Origin: Sphingomonas abaci
GTDB lineage: Bacteria; Pseudomonadota; Alphaproteobacteria; Sphingomonadales; Sphingomonadaceae
Length of the DNA stretch: 64,000 nucleotides
Direction of reading: 5' to 3'
Assembly (NCBI RefSeq): GCF_014199625.1
Contig: NZ_JACHNY010000001.1
Span: forward strand, 310,001 to 374,000
In this document: in pieces, positions 19,254 to 28,268 of the stretch
Layout: each line of letters opens with the position of its first letter
Position numbering within the stretch: position 1 is the stretch's first letter
Made by a program: the position numbers and the translations under genes
Notes under the pieces: generated by a model
Databases searched by the model: none
Seen by the model: the letters and a program-made list of their open reading frames with translations, nothing else
Told to the model about the DNA's origin: nothing

Positions 19254-19279
19254 GGAACGAACCCGGACGCGCGCGCATT
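19254..19279 (+). promoter_or_regulatory. EcfG-like promoter of the topoisomerase IB gene
   Basis: GGAAC (19254-19258), 17 bp, CATT (19276-19279), again one base from the EcfG consensus. It abuts the oppositely oriented -35 of the DJ-1 promoter. The predicted leader before the GTG start at 19306 is about 18-20 nt and includes AAGGAGAT. Confidence 0.45.
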
Positions 19280-19305
19280 TGCAAAAACCTACGAAGGAGA
19301 TCCGG

Positions 19306-20304
19306 GTGACCGCGCGCATCGTCTACTGCGATGATTCCAAAGCAGGAATTTCCCGCCGCAAGGTTCGCGACCAGTGGGAATATCGTGACGCGGCGGGCGA
19401 GCGGATCACGGACCCGGACGAGATCGCCCGGCTGAACGCGATCGGCCTGCCCCCCGCCTATGAGCGCGCCTGGTTCTGCCCGAAGGCCAATGGCCATATC
19501 CAGGCGATCGGCTGGGACGAGAAGGGCCGCAAGCAATATCGTTATCACGCCGACTTCCGCGCCGCGCAGGAGGCCGCCAAATATGATCGGTGTTGCGAGT
19601 TCGGCACCGCCCTGCCCCGGCTGCGCAAGCGGGTGGAAGCCGATTTGAAGCGGCGCGGCCTGTGCAAGGAACGCGCGGTCGCCGCGGTCGTCCGCCTGCT
19701 CGACATCGGTCATCTGCGCGTCGGCAACGAGGCCTATGCGGAAGCGAACAAGTCGTTCGGCGCGACCACGCTGCGCAAGCGCCACGGTACGGTACGGGGA
19801 TCGACGCTGAAGCTGCGCTACAAGGGCAAGTCGGGCAAGATGCGCGACGTCGCGATCACCGACCGCGCGCTGGCCAGTACGGTGCGCCGGATGGAGGATC
19901 TGGACGAGCAGCATCTGTTCGCCTGGGTCGATGCCGCAGGCGAGGCGCACCCGGTCACCTCCTCGGACGTCAATGCCTATATCAAGCAGGCGACCACCTG
20001 CGACTTCACCGCCAAGCATTTCCGCACCTGGGGCGCCAGCGTCGCTGCGTTCGAGGCGCTCGCCCAAGCCGAGGAGGATCTGAGCCTCAAGGCGATGCTG
20101 GAGCCGGTGGTCGCGCGACTGGGCAACACGCCCGCGATTGCCCGCAAGAGCTACGTCCATCCGGCGCTGATCGCCTTGACCAAGACCGGCCAGGCAGCCT
20201 TTCGCAAGGCGTTGCGCCTGCCGCGCTCACGTCCCTATCTCAGCCGCACCGAACGCGGGCTGATCGCCTTTCTGGAGGCAGGCACGCCGCCGGCCGCCAC
20301 CTGA
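19306..20304 (+). CDS. DNA topoisomerase IB (poxvirus/eukaryote type)
   Basis: Type IB topoisomerases relax supercoils by a transient 3'-phosphotyrosine. The 332-residue protein has the catalytic residues in order: Arg in HLRVGNEAYA, Lys in LRYKGKSGKMRDV, Arg in KHFRTWGAS, and the nucleophile Tyr283 in ARKSYVHP. Its size matches the bacterial TopIB family. The start is GTG at 19306 with a strong AAGGAGAT site; upstream open sequence is antisense to the DJ-1 gene. It is divergent from DJ-1 and 24 bp ahead of the MscS gene. TopIB is often part of the general stress regulon in related bacteria. Confidence 0.9.
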   Translation: MTARIVYCDDSKAGISRRKVRDQWEYRDAAGERITDPDEIARLNAIGLPPAYERAWFCPKANGHIQAIGWDEKGRKQYRYHADFRAAQEAAKYDRCCEFGTALPRLRKRVEADLKRRGLCKERAVAAVVRLLDIGHLRVGNEAYAEANKSFGATTLRKRHGTVRGSTLKLRYKGKSGKMRDVAITDRALASTVRRMEDLDEQHLFAWVDAAGEAHPVTSSDVNAYIKQATTCDFTAKHFRTWGASVAAFEALAQAEEDLSLKAMLEPVVARLGNTPAIARKSYVHPALIALTKTGQAAFRKALRLPRSRPYLSRTERGLIAFLEAGTPPAAT

Positions 20305-20328
20305 ATCGGCATTTCTGAAGAGGTTTTC

Positions 20329-21510
20329 ATGTCCAAATCCCCGCCTGCCAATGCGCAGGAGCCGATCTTCGACGCGGCGGCGCTCCAATCCCAGACTCAC
20401 GGACTCATCGCCGCCTCCACCGAATGGCTGCGCGAACATTGGCTGCAAATCCTCGTCGCCTTCGCGATCGGCACCGTCATCGTGCTGGTGCTGCATGCGC
20501 TGCGCCGGGTCGGCGCGAAGCTGTGCGACCGGCCGCACTGGGCCGCGGGCTGGGGCGTCGTGCTGGGCCGCACCGTGTCGCGCACCGGCAATATCTTCAT
20601 CGTCATGCTCGCCGCCAAGCTGGTGGTCGGCTACGCCGGCGCGCCGGTCCAGGTCGAAAGCACGGTCCACTTTCTGTTCACCATCGCCGCCGTGTTCCAG
20701 GCGGCGCTTTGGGCGCGCGAACTGATCCTGGGTTCGATCGAGCATCGCACCTCCGCCGCCAATTACCAGGGCGAGGCGCTGCTGTCGGCGATGGGGCTGA
20801 TCCGGTTGCTCGTCACCTTCGCGCTGTTCGCGATCGCGCTGGTCGTGGTGCTCGACAATCTGGGCGTCAACGTCACCGGCCTGGTGGCCGGGCTCGGCGT
20901 CGGCGGCATCGCCATCGGTCTGGCGGCGCAGGGCATCTTCGCCGACCTGTTCGCGGCCCTGGCGATCATCTTCGACCGCCCGTTCCGGCGCGGCGACAAG
21001 GTCAATTACGACCAGACCAGCGGCGTGATCGAGGGGATCGGCCTCAAGTCCACCCGCATTCGTGCCTATACGGGCGAGTTGCGCATCATCTCCAATCGCC
21101 AGTTGCTCGACAAGGAAATCCAAAACATCACGGTGCGCGACCATATCCGCATCGGCTTCACCATCGGCGTCGCCTATGAGACGCCGCCCGACCTGCTCGA
21201 GCGCGTACCCGCGATCCTGCGCGAGATCGTCGAAGCGGAGGGTGGCACGGTGGCGCGCGCCGGCTTCGAGACGTTCGGAGCGAGTTCGATCGACCTGTCT
21301 CTGCTGTTCGACGTGCCCGGTGACGACTGGAACAAGGCGCATCCGATGCGCGACCGGATCGTGGTGGCGATCATGCGCCGCTTCGCGAAGGAAGGGATCA
21401 GCATCCCCTATCCGACTCAGACCACCTATACCGCCGCGCCCGACGGACGGATCATCATGCCCTATCCGGAGGTCCAGCCGGTGCATGTCGAGAACAGCCC
21501 CGACCGCTAG
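20329..21510 (+). CDS. Mechanosensitive ion channel, MscS family
   Basis: MscS channels release solutes on hypo-osmotic shock. The 393-residue protein has about four membrane helices. The pore helix and following beta domain read GLVAGLGVGGIAIGLAAQGI, then FDRPFRRGDKVNYD, the most conserved stretch of the family. The C-terminal alpha/beta domain contains VPAILREIVEAEGG and FAKEGISIPYPTQT. It lies 24 bp after topoisomerase IB and could share its stress promoter. Confidence 0.9.
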   Translation: MSKSPPANAQEPIFDAAALQSQTHGLIAASTEWLREHWLQILVAFAIGTVIVLVLHALRRVGAKLCDRPHWAAGWGVVLGRTVSRTGNIFIVMLAAKLVVGYAGAPVQVESTVHFLFTIAAVFQAALWARELILGSIEHRTSAANYQGEALLSAMGLIRLLVTFALFAIALVVVLDNLGVNVTGLVAGLGVGGIAIGLAAQGIFADLFAALAIIFDRPFRRGDKVNYDQTSGVIEGIGLKSTRIRAYTGELRIISNRQLLDKEIQNITVRDHIRIGFTIGVAYETPPDLLERVPAILREIVEAEGGTVARAGFETFGASSIDLSLLFDVPGDDWNKAHPMRDRIVVAIMRRFAKEGISIPYPTQTTYTAAPDGRIIMPYPEVQPVHVENSPDR

Positions 21511-21599
21511 AGTGACGCCAAACCGCCATGGATGACAAATCCGCCATCCCCGGCTGAGCGCCTTGCCGCAGCCATGATCGCGCCCTAACCGACGCGCTC

Positions 21600-22385
21600 A
21601 TGCGCTCGGCGTATCTCCAGTCCCATGCCCAAGGTCAGGGTGCGTCGCGTCGCCGAACCGGCGCATTTATCCTCACGGTGCTGGCGCATCTGCTGCTGCT
21701 CCTGCTGCTGCTGCGACTCGCCCCGCCGCTGACCGAGCGCAAGCCGGACGAGCCGCCGACCAGCTTCTCGCTGCTCCCCGATCGCGGCGAAGCGCCGAAG
21801 CCCGCCGCGCAAGGCAAGACCGCCCGGGTCGAGCCGCGCAAGAGCGGCGATGCCGTCAAGGTCGATACACCCCGCCCCGTCGCCCAGGCCAAACCGGTCG
21901 AAGCACCGGTGCCGCCGCCCTTCGCGCCCGGCGTGATCCCCAATAGCAAGACGCTGTTCGACTCGTTCGACCTCGCCAAGGTGCAGGGATCGGGCGGCGG
22001 CCGCGCCGGCGACAATGACGGCGAGGCGGGCGACGGCAAGGACAGCCGCTCCGTCTATGGCCCCGGCGAGGGATCGGGCGGGCAACGGCTCTATAACGCC
22101 GAATGGTATCGCGAGCCGAGCAACAGCGAGTTGAACGGCTATCTGCCCGCCGACGCACCGCCGACCGGCTGGGGCATGGTCGCTTGCCGCACGATCGAAG
22201 ACTATCATGTCGACAACTGCCGATCGCTGGGCGAATCGCCGCTCGGTTCGGGTTTCGCCCGCTCGCTGCGCCTCGCCGCCTGGCAGTTCCGCGTCCGCCC
22301 GCCGCGCCTGGGCGGCAAGCCGCTGATCGGCGCCTGGGTGCGCATCCGCATCGAGTACACGCAAGGCAACGCCACCCTGAAATAG
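21600..22385 (+). CDS. TonB-like periplasm-spanning protein
   Basis: The 261-residue product has a TonB layout: one N-terminal membrane helix (about 22-40, FILTVLAHLLLLLLLLRL), a Pro/Lys/Ala-rich linker, and a globular C-terminus. The C-terminus contains LRLAAWQFRVRPPRLGGKPL and GAWVRIRIEY, reminiscent of TonB C-terminal domains. No exbB/exbD or receptor gene is adjacent. It may span the periplasm to deliver energy or act as a structural link; the role is inferred. The function is less certain than the architecture. Confidence 0.6.
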   Translation: MRSAYLQSHAQGQGASRRRTGAFILTVLAHLLLLLLLLRLAPPLTERKPDEPPTSFSLLPDRGEAPKPAAQGKTARVEPRKSGDAVKVDTPRPVAQAKPVEAPVPPPFAPGVIPNSKTLFDSFDLAKVQGSGGGRAGDNDGEAGDGKDSRSVYGPGEGSGGQRLYNAEWYREPSNSELNGYLPADAPPTGWGMVACRTIEDYHVDNCRSLGESPLGSGFARSLRLAAWQFRVRPPRLGGKPLIGAWVRIRIEYTQGNATLK

Positions 22386-22500
22386 CGTGACGAGGCCGTG
22401 CCCCACTGTTTTTAGAAGATCGGGTTCGCCCTTTCCACGGACAAATCAACCCTCACCGCACCATCCCACCTCCCTTATCGAATGATCGGTTCGGCAAGGC

Positions 22501-22529
22501 TTGCGGTGTGGGCGATCCCCGTCCTAGAA
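22501..22529 (+). promoter_or_regulatory. Candidate promoter of the MaoC-thiolase pair
   Basis: TTGCGG (22501-22506), 17 bp, CTAGAA (22524-22529). The predicted start near 22536 leaves a 33-nt leader before the MaoC ATG. Confidence 0.4.
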
Positions 22530-22568
22530 GGGCGGCGCGCAGTCGAGCGCCACAGAACAGGACGAGCC

Positions 22569-23024
22569 ATGGCGACGGTCACCCCCGCGCAGATGAAGGA
22601 GAACATCGGGACGGAGCACGTCTCCGACTGGGTGGAGGTCACCCAGGCGATGATCGACCGTTTCGCCGAGGCGACCGGCGACGAGCAGTTCATCCATGTC
22701 GATCCGGTCCGTGCGGCCGAGACGGAGTTCGGCGGCACCATCGCCCATGGCTTCCTGACCTTGTCGCTGATGCCGATGCTGTCCGCGCGCACCGACCTGC
22801 CCCGACTGGCCGGGGCGCGGATGGGCGTGAACTATGGCGGCAACAGCGTCCGTTTCCTGTCGCCCGTCCGCTCCGGCGCGCGCGTGCGCGGCCGTTTCCG
22901 CCTGGTCGACTTCATGGAGAAGCGGCCGGGCCAGTACCAGCTCACCCACGCCTTCACCGTGGAGATCGAGGGGCAGGACAAGCCCGCGCTGATCGCAGAA
23001 TGGATCGGCCAGACCTTCACCTGA
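22569..23024 (+). CDS. MaoC family (R)-specific enoyl-CoA hydratase/dehydratase
   Basis: The 151-residue hot-dog-fold protein carries the hydratase-2 motif with Asp38 and His43 (ATGDEQFIHVDP), then GGTIAHGFLTLSL. It resembles single-domain (R)-enoyl-CoA hydratases such as PhaJ and NodN-like proteins. The start at 22569 was chosen because upstream codons are outside the family. It is followed 44 bp later by a thiolase on the same strand, pointing to acyl-CoA metabolism. Confidence 0.82.
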   Translation: MATVTPAQMKENIGTEHVSDWVEVTQAMIDRFAEATGDEQFIHVDPVRAAETEFGGTIAHGFLTLSLMPMLSARTDLPRLAGARMGVNYGGNSVRFLSPVRSGARVRGRFRLVDFMEKRPGQYQLTHAFTVEIEGQDKPALIAEWIGQTFT

Positions 23025-23068
23025 TCTCCGCTTCTCCCTTCCCTTCCCAGCCCTGAGGATTGCCGACC

Positions 23069-24244
23069 ATGCGCTCCGCCGTCATCGTCTCCACCGCCCG
23101 TACGCCAATCGGTCGCGCCTATCGCGGCGCATTCAACGCCCTGCCCTCACCCAGCCTCGCCGCCCATGCGATCCGCGCCGCCGTCGAGCGCGCTGGCCTG
23201 TCCGGCGAGGAGGTGGATGACGTCGTCTGGGGCGCCGCGCTTCAGCAGGGGCACCAAGCCGGCAATATCGCCCGCACGTCGCTGCTCCGCGCCGGTCTGC
23301 CGGCCACGGTCGCGGGCATGTCCGTCGACCGCCAATGCGCCAGCGGCTTGATGGCGATCGCCACAGCCGCCAAGCAGATCGTCAGCGACGGCATGGCCAT
23401 CGCGATCGGCGGTGGCGTCGAGTCGATCAGCATGGTCCAGACCCCCAAGATGAACGTCGCGCCCGATCCCGAGCTGCTGGCGATGCACCGGAATATCTAC
23501 ATGCCGATGCTCCAGACCGCCGAGGTGGTCGCGAAGCGCTATGGCATCACCCGCGAGCAGATGGACGAATATGGCCTTCAGTCGCAGCAGCGCACGGCGG
23601 CGGCGCAGGCGGCCGGGAAGTTCGACGACGAGATCGTTCCCGTCACCGCGACCATGGCGGTCGTGGACAAGGCGACCAAGGAGGTCTCGCATCACGAGGT
23701 GACCCTGTCTCAGGACGAGGGCAATCGCGCCGACACCACGCTGGCGGGGCTCTCGGGGCTGAAGACGGTGATCGAGGGCGGCACCATCACCGCCGGCAAT
23801 GCCTCGCAGCTGTCGGACGGCGCCTCCGCCTCGGTGCTGATGTCGGAGGAGGAAGCCGCCCGGCGCGGCCTCACCCCGCTCGGCCGCTATGTCGGCATGG
23901 CGGTGGCGGGCACCGAGCCGGACGAGATGGGCATCGGTCCGGTCTTCGCCATCCCCAAGCTGCTGGAGCGCAACGGGCTGACGATGGACGATATCGGCCT
24001 GTGGGAACTGAACGAGGCGTTCGCGGTGCAGGTCCTCTATTGCCGCGACCGGCTCGGCATCCCGAACGAGTTGCTCAACGTCAATGGCGGCGCGATCTCG
24101 ATCGGCCACCCGTACGGCATGTCAGGCGCGCGCATGACCGGCCACGCGCTGATCGAAGGCAAGCGGCGCGGCGCGAAATATGTCGTGGTGACGATGTGCG
24201 TCGGCGGCGGCATGGGCGCGGCCGGCCTGTTCGAGGTGCTGTGA
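23069..24244 (+). CDS. Acetyl-CoA acetyltransferase / thiolase
   Basis: Thiolases condense or cleave acyl-CoAs through a Cys-His-Cys mechanism. The 391-residue protein has the active-site Cys90 in [12 protein letters not shown], the His in [14 protein letters not shown] and the C-terminal Cys in [14 protein letters not shown] FadA/PhaA type is clear, but whether it runs in the biosynthetic or degradative direction is not. The ATG at 23069 is preferred to an in-frame TTG three codons earlier because GAGG lies 10 bases upstream. Confidence 0.9.
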   Translation: MRSAVIVSTARTPIGRAYRGAFNALPSPSLAAHAIRAAVERAGLSGEEVDDVVWGAALQQGHQAGNIARTSLLRAGLPATVAGMSVDRQCASGLMAIATAAKQIVSDGMAIAIGGGVESISMVQTPKMNVAPDPELLAMHRNIYMPMLQTAEVVAKRYGITREQMDEYGLQSQQRTAAAQAAGKFDDEIVPVTATMAVVDKATKEVSHHEVTLSQDEGNRADTTLAGLSGLKTVIEGGTITAGNASQLSDGASASVLMSEEEAARRGLTPLGRYVGMAVAGTEPDEMGIGPVFAIPKLLERNGLTMDDIGLWELNEAFAVQVLYCRDRLGIPNELLNVNGGAISIGHPYGMSGARMTGHALIEGKRRGAKYVVVTMCVGGGMGAAGLFEVL

Positions 24245-24302
24245 GCCGCACCGGAGTCATCAACTATCCGATCACCCACTCATAAGGGTTAGCCGCAAGA
24301 CC

Positions 24303-24339
24303 CTTCCCACCACCCCGGCCCCCGCCGGGGGGTGGGAAG
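24303..24339. repeat. Large GC-rich palindrome
   Basis: A stem of about 15 bp with one bulged A (24303-24318 with 24325-24339) lies 60 bp after the thiolase stop. It has no T-run. It resembles the other extragenic palindromes at 47505, 52668, 55648 and 61586 and is likely a transcript-end stabiliser or REP-like element. Confidence 0.5.
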
Positions 24340-24427
24340 TAGGGGATCGGCATATCGCTTCGCCACATTTGGCGTGCCGAAGAGGAAGGCGCATCCTTGG
24401 TGGCGCGCAACGGCGCCGGCCCGCCCC

Positions 24428-24452
24428 GCAACCAACCCACCGCCGCCACGTT
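24428..24452 (+). promoter_or_regulatory. EcfG-like promoter of the general stress protein gene
   Basis: GCAAC (24428-24432), 16 bp, CGTT (24449-24452), one mismatch in the -35 box. The predicted start near 24460 gives a leader of about 28 nt containing AAAGGAGAAG before the ATG at 24487. Confidence 0.45.
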
Positions 24453-24486
24453 TCCCCATGTAACAAGATCAAAGGAGAAGCGAATT

Positions 24487-24969
24487 ATGGCCGACACCGA
24501 CAGCCCGCAGGAAATCGCCGCAACCTTCATCGACAAGCTGAAGGCCAGCCCCTTTGTCATGCTCGGCCTGATGGACGGCCAGCATAGCGAGCCGATGACC
24601 GCGCAGATCGATGACGACCAGCCCAACACGCTGTTCTTCTTCGCCGGCAAGGACAATCGCGCGGCCAAGGGCGGCGATGCGATGGCGCAGTTCGTCGGCA
24701 AGGGGCACGACTTCTTCGCCTGTCTGGCGGGCACGATCAGCCAGCAGAACGACCGCGCGCAGATCGACAAGCTGTGGAGCAATCAGGTCGAGGCTTGGTT
24801 CCCCGGCGGCAAGGAAGACCCGAACCTGGCGCTGCTCCGCTTCGACATCGATTCGGCGGAGCTTTGGGAAACCGACATCTCGCTGTCGGGCCGGGTGAAG
24901 ATGCTGTTCGGCGGCACGATCCGAGGCGACGAGTCGTCCAGCCATGCGGTGGTCGGCTCGATCGCCTGA
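24487..24969 (+). CDS. General stress protein, pyridoxamine-phosphate-oxidase-like
   Basis: The 160-residue product is a member of the general stress protein 26 group with a split-barrel flavin-binding fold. Diagnostic parts are PFVMLGLMDG, MTAQIDDDQPNTLFFFAGK and the WSNQVEAWFPGGKEDPNLAL segment. Known members bind FMN/FAD and are induced by stress; no enzymatic reaction is established. The ATG follows AAAGGAGAAG. An EcfG-like promoter lies upstream and a bidirectional terminator follows. Confidence 0.85.
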   Translation: MADTDSPQEIAATFIDKLKASPFVMLGLMDGQHSEPMTAQIDDDQPNTLFFFAGKDNRAAKGGDAMAQFVGKGHDFFACLAGTISQQNDRAQIDKLWSNQVEAWFPGGKEDPNLALLRFDIDSAELWETDISLSGRVKMLFGGTIRGDESSSHAVVGSIA

Positions 24970-24988
24970 TCCGACGTCCGACACACAA

Positions 24989-25020
24989 AAGGGGGCCGTG
25001 GCACCAACCACCGCCCCCTT
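24989..25020. terminator. Bidirectional terminator between the stress-protein and PHA-depolymerase genes
   Basis: A stem of 12 pairs with one C-C mismatch (24989-25001/25008-25020) lies between two convergent genes. The plus strand continues CTTGTTAT, and the minus strand has TTTTGTGTG, so it can terminate both. Confidence 0.7.
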
Positions 25021-25042
25021 CTTGTTATCCGCCTATAGCCGA

Positions 25043-26272
25043 TCAGCCATTGGCGGTCATGAATTCCTCGCACACCGGCGCGATGCGGTTGCGCCACTTG
25101 GAGCCGTTGAAGATGCCGTAATGGCCGACGCCTTCGGCCATCAGATACTGCTTCTTCTCGGCCGGCAGGTTGGTCGCCAGCGTCAGTGCCGCGCGGGTCT
25201 GGCCGAGCCCGGAAATATCGTCCCGCTCGCCCTCGATCGCGAGCAGGCCGATATCGGTGATCGCCCCTGGATCGACACGCTGGCCGCGATGCAGATACTC
25301 GCCCTTGGGCAGCGCATGGCGCTGGAACACCGTCTCGATCGTCTGCAGATAGAATTCGGCGGTCATGTCGCAGACCGAGCGATATTCCTCGTAGAAGCGC
25401 TTGGTCGCCTCGGCGCTGTCGCCATCACCCTGGACCAGATGCTTGAACAGCTCCCAATGGCTGACCAGGTGGTTGCCCAGGTTCATCGACATGAAGCCGG
25501 CGAGTTGGAGGAAGCCCGGATAGACCTGCCGCCCCGCGCCCGGATAGGTCATTGGCACCGTGACGATTGCGTTCTGGCGGAACCAGGCATGGGGCCGTTC
25601 GGTCGCCAGCGTATTGACGGCGGTCGGCGCCTCGCGCGTATCGACCGGCCCGCCCATCATGGTCAGCGTCAGCGGACGGTTCGGATGCCGCTCCGCGCTC
25701 ATCACCGCGGCAGCGGCATAGGCGGGAACCGAGGGCTGGCACACCGCCAGCATGTGCGAGCGCGGCGCGTCGTCCGTGCCCATCGCCGCCAGGAACGCGA
25801 CGAGATAGTCGATATAGTCGTCCAGGTCGAAGCGTCCGGCGCTCAGCGGCACCAACTTGGCGTCGCGCCAGTCGGTGATATGGACATCGGCGAAGGGCAG
25901 CATCCGCTCCACCGTGCCGCGCAGAAGCGTGGCGTAATGGCCCGACATGGGCGCGACGATCAGCAGCTTGGGGCCGCCCTCGACGCCCTCGCGACGGAAG
26001 CGCTTGAGCTGGCCGAAGGGCTTGCGCAGCACGATTTCCTCGACGACCGGCACGTCGCGGCCGTCGATGGTCGTATGATCCAGACCGAAGGCGGGCTTGC
26101 CGCGGGGGGCGGCGGCATGGGCGAAAACCTCCAGCGCCGACCCGACGATCGCGCCGCCGCCCAGATAGGCGAAGGGGTTCGCCGGGTTCTGCAAAAGGCC
26201 CGCGCCGAAATTGGCCATGGCGCTGGCACCCGCGAGCATGGAGCGCTGCATTTCATAAGCGTCGTAGAGCAT
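25043..26272 (-). CDS. phaZ: Intracellular polyhydroxyalkanoate depolymerase
   Basis: This enzyme hydrolyses native PHB granules. The 409-residue protein starts MLYDAYEMQRSMLAGASAMA, typical of the family. It has the lipase-box equivalent AVCQPSVPAY, in which Cys178 replaces the usual Ser, as in the Ralstonia PhaZ1 group, and the C-terminal histidine region EGVGHYGIFNGSKWR. No signal peptide is present, consistent with a cytoplasmic enzyme. It converges with the stress-protein gene and is divergent from the ABC exporter. Nearby MaoC and thiolase genes fit PHA turnover. Confidence 0.9.
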   Translation of the reverse strand: MLYDAYEMQRSMLAGASAMANFGAGLLQNPANPFAYLGGGAIVGSALEVFAHAAAPRGKPAFGLDHTTIDGRDVPVVEEIVLRKPFGQLKRFRREGVEGGPKLLIVAPMSGHYATLLRGTVERMLPFADVHITDWRDAKLVPLSAGRFDLDDYIDYLVAFLAAMGTDDAPRSHMLAVCQPSVPAYAAAAVMSAERHPNRPLTLTMMGGPVDTREAPTAVNTLATERPHAWFRQNAIVTVPMTYPGAGRQVYPGFLQLAGFMSMNLGNHLVSHWELFKHLVQGDGDSAEATKRFYEEYRSVCDMTAEFYLQTIETVFQRHALPKGEYLHRGQRVDPGAITDIGLLAIEGERDDISGLGQTRAALTLATNLPAEKKQYLMAEGVGHYGIFNGSKWRNRIAPVCEEFMTANG

Positions 26273-26441
26273 CGGGTATCCTTACCCCCATTTGGGTTGC
26301 CAGAGCCGTAACGCAATCTGACCGATTGGCAATGCGGCGGACGACGAGCGGTGGTGCGGTGCCGCAGGAGTCTTATAGACGATCCCCGTAGACCGAGCGA
26401 CGCCCGTTGAGCGACCGGGGAGCCGCTGCTAGGCGGGGACC

Positions 26442-28268
26442 ATGGCCAGAACTCCCCGCCCGCCCATCGGCTCCACCGACCAGCGGGACGCGGCGGCGAA
26501 AGCGCCGGAGCGTCGCCGGTTGGGCGACCTGTCGATGGTCTGGCACCATGCCCGCCGCTATCCCGGCCGCATCGCCATCGCCGGGGCCGCGCTGGTCACC
26601 ACCTCGGCCGCGACGGTCGGCATCCCCTATGGATTCAAGCGGGTGATCGATCGCGGCTTCGGCGGGGCGGCGTCCGCCACCGGCGAGGCGACCTCCTTCG
26701 CCTCGTCCTTCCACTATCTGCTGATGATCGTGGCGGTGCTCGCCGTCGCGACCGCAATCCGCTTCTATTTCGTGTCCTGGCTGGGCGAGCGCGTGGTGGC
26801 CGACATCCGGCTGGCGGTGCAGCGCAACTTGCTGCGCCTGTCGCCGCGCTTCTTCGAGGAGAACCGGCCGTCGGAGATCGCCTCCCGCCTCACCTCGGAC
26901 ACCGCGCTGATCGAGATGATCGTCGGCGGCACCGTGTCGATCGCGCTGCGCAACGCCTTCACCGGCGTCGGCGGCATGATCTATCTGTTCGTCATCTCGC
27001 CCAAGCTCGCCGGGCTGCTGCTGATCGGCATCCCGCTGATCGTGCTGCCGATGACCCTGCTCGGCCGGCGCGTCCGCAACCATTCGCGCACTTCGCAGGA
27101 CCGGGTGGCGGAGGTCGGCTCGCTGACCACCGAGGTGCTGGGGGCGATGCGCATCGTCCAGGCCTTCGGGCAGGAGGACCGCGAGGCCGGACGCTTCGGC
27201 GCGGCGGTGGAGGCCACGTTCGACGCCGCCCGCCGCCGCAACGCGCTGCGCGCCGGCATGACCGCGATCGTCATCGCGCTCGTCTTCGGGTCGATCACGC
27301 TGGTGCTGTGGGAAGGCGCCATCGACGTCGCCGCCGGGCGATTGTCGGGCGGGTCGATCGCGGCGTTCGTGCTGACCGGCGGCATCGTCGCCGGCGCGTT
27401 CGGCGCGCTGACCGAAGTCTATGGCGACCTGCTGCGCGGCGCGGGCGCGGCGAGCCGGCTGTCCGAGCTGCTGCGCGAGGTGCCGGCGATCGCCGCCCCC
27501 GCCCGGCCCGCCGCCCTGCCCGTGCCGGCGCGCGGCGCCCTGCGGTTCGAGGGCGTCGAGTTTCGCTATCCCACGCGCCCCGATGTCGCGGCGCTGCACG
27601 ACTTCACGCTGGACGTGCGGCCGGGTGAGACGGTGGCAGTGGTCGGCCCCTCGGGTGCCGGCAAGTCGACGCTGTTCCAGCTCGCCGAGCGCTTCTACGA
27701 CCCCCAGGCCGGCCGGGTGCTGATCGACGACGTGCCGTTGACGCAGGCCGATCCGGCGGACCTGCGCGCGCGAATCGCGATGGTGCCGCAGGAGACGGTG
27801 ATCTTCGCCGCCTCCGCCCGCGACAATCTTCGCTATGGCCGCTGGGACGCCGACGACGACGCGCTCTGGGCCGCCGCCGAAGCCGCCAATGCCGCCGACT
27901 TCCTGCGCCGCCTGCCTGGCGGGCTCGACACCTATCTGGGCGAGGGCGGCGCGCGCCTGTCGGGCGGGCAGCGCCAGCGCATCACCATCGCCCGCGCACT
28001 GCTGCGCGACTCGCCGATCCTGCTGCTCGACGAGGCGACCAGCGCGCTCGACGCGGAAAGCGAACGGCTGGTGCAGCAGGCGCTGGAGCGACTGATGACG
28101 ACGCGCACCACGTTGGTCATCGCCCACCGGCTGGCGACGGTGCGCGCGGCCGGACGGATCATCGTGATGGACGAAGGCCGGATCGTCGAACAGGGCACTC
28201 ACGGCGAATTGATCGCGCAAAGCGGCCTTTATGCCCGTCTCGCCAGCCTGCAGTTCCACGACGCCTGA
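26442..28268 (+). CDS. ABC exporter half-transporter (permease-ATPase fusion)
   Basis: The 608-residue protein has an N-terminal six-helix transmembrane domain (about 45-325) containing RFFEENRPSEIASRLTSDTA. The ATPase domain has Walker A GPSGAGKST (402-410), signature LSGGQRQR and Walker B ILLLDEATSALD, followed by the H-loop (IAHRLATV). It resembles MsbA/LapB-type lipid or drug exporters, and the substrate is unknown. It stands alone, so it likely works as a homodimer. A long antisense frame over the gene is a composition artefact. Confidence 0.88.
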   Translation: MARTPRPPIGSTDQRDAAAKAPERRRLGDLSMVWHHARRYPGRIAIAGAALVTTSAATVGIPYGFKRVIDRGFGGAASATGEATSFASSFHYLLMIVAVLAVATAIRFYFVSWLGERVVADIRLAVQRNLLRLSPRFFEENRPSEIASRLTSDTALIEMIVGGTVSIALRNAFTGVGGMIYLFVISPKLAGLLLIGIPLIVLPMTLLGRRVRNHSRTSQDRVAEVGSLTTEVLGAMRIVQAFGQEDREAGRFGAAVEATFDAARRRNALRAGMTAIVIALVFGSITLVLWEGAIDVAAGRLSGGSIAAFVLTGGIVAGAFGALTEVYGDLLRGAGAASRLSELLREVPAIAAPARPAALPVPARGALRFEGVEFRYPTRPDVAALHDFTLDVRPGETVAVVGPSGAGKSTLFQLAERFYDPQAGRVLIDDVPLTQADPADLRARIAMVPQETVIFAASARDNLRYGRWDADDDALWAAAEAANAADFLRRLPGGLDTYLGEGGARLSGGQRQRITIARALLRDSPILLLDEATSALDAESERLVQQALERLMTTRTTLVIAHRLATVRAAGRIIVMDEGRIVEQGTHGELIAQSGLYARLASLQFHDA

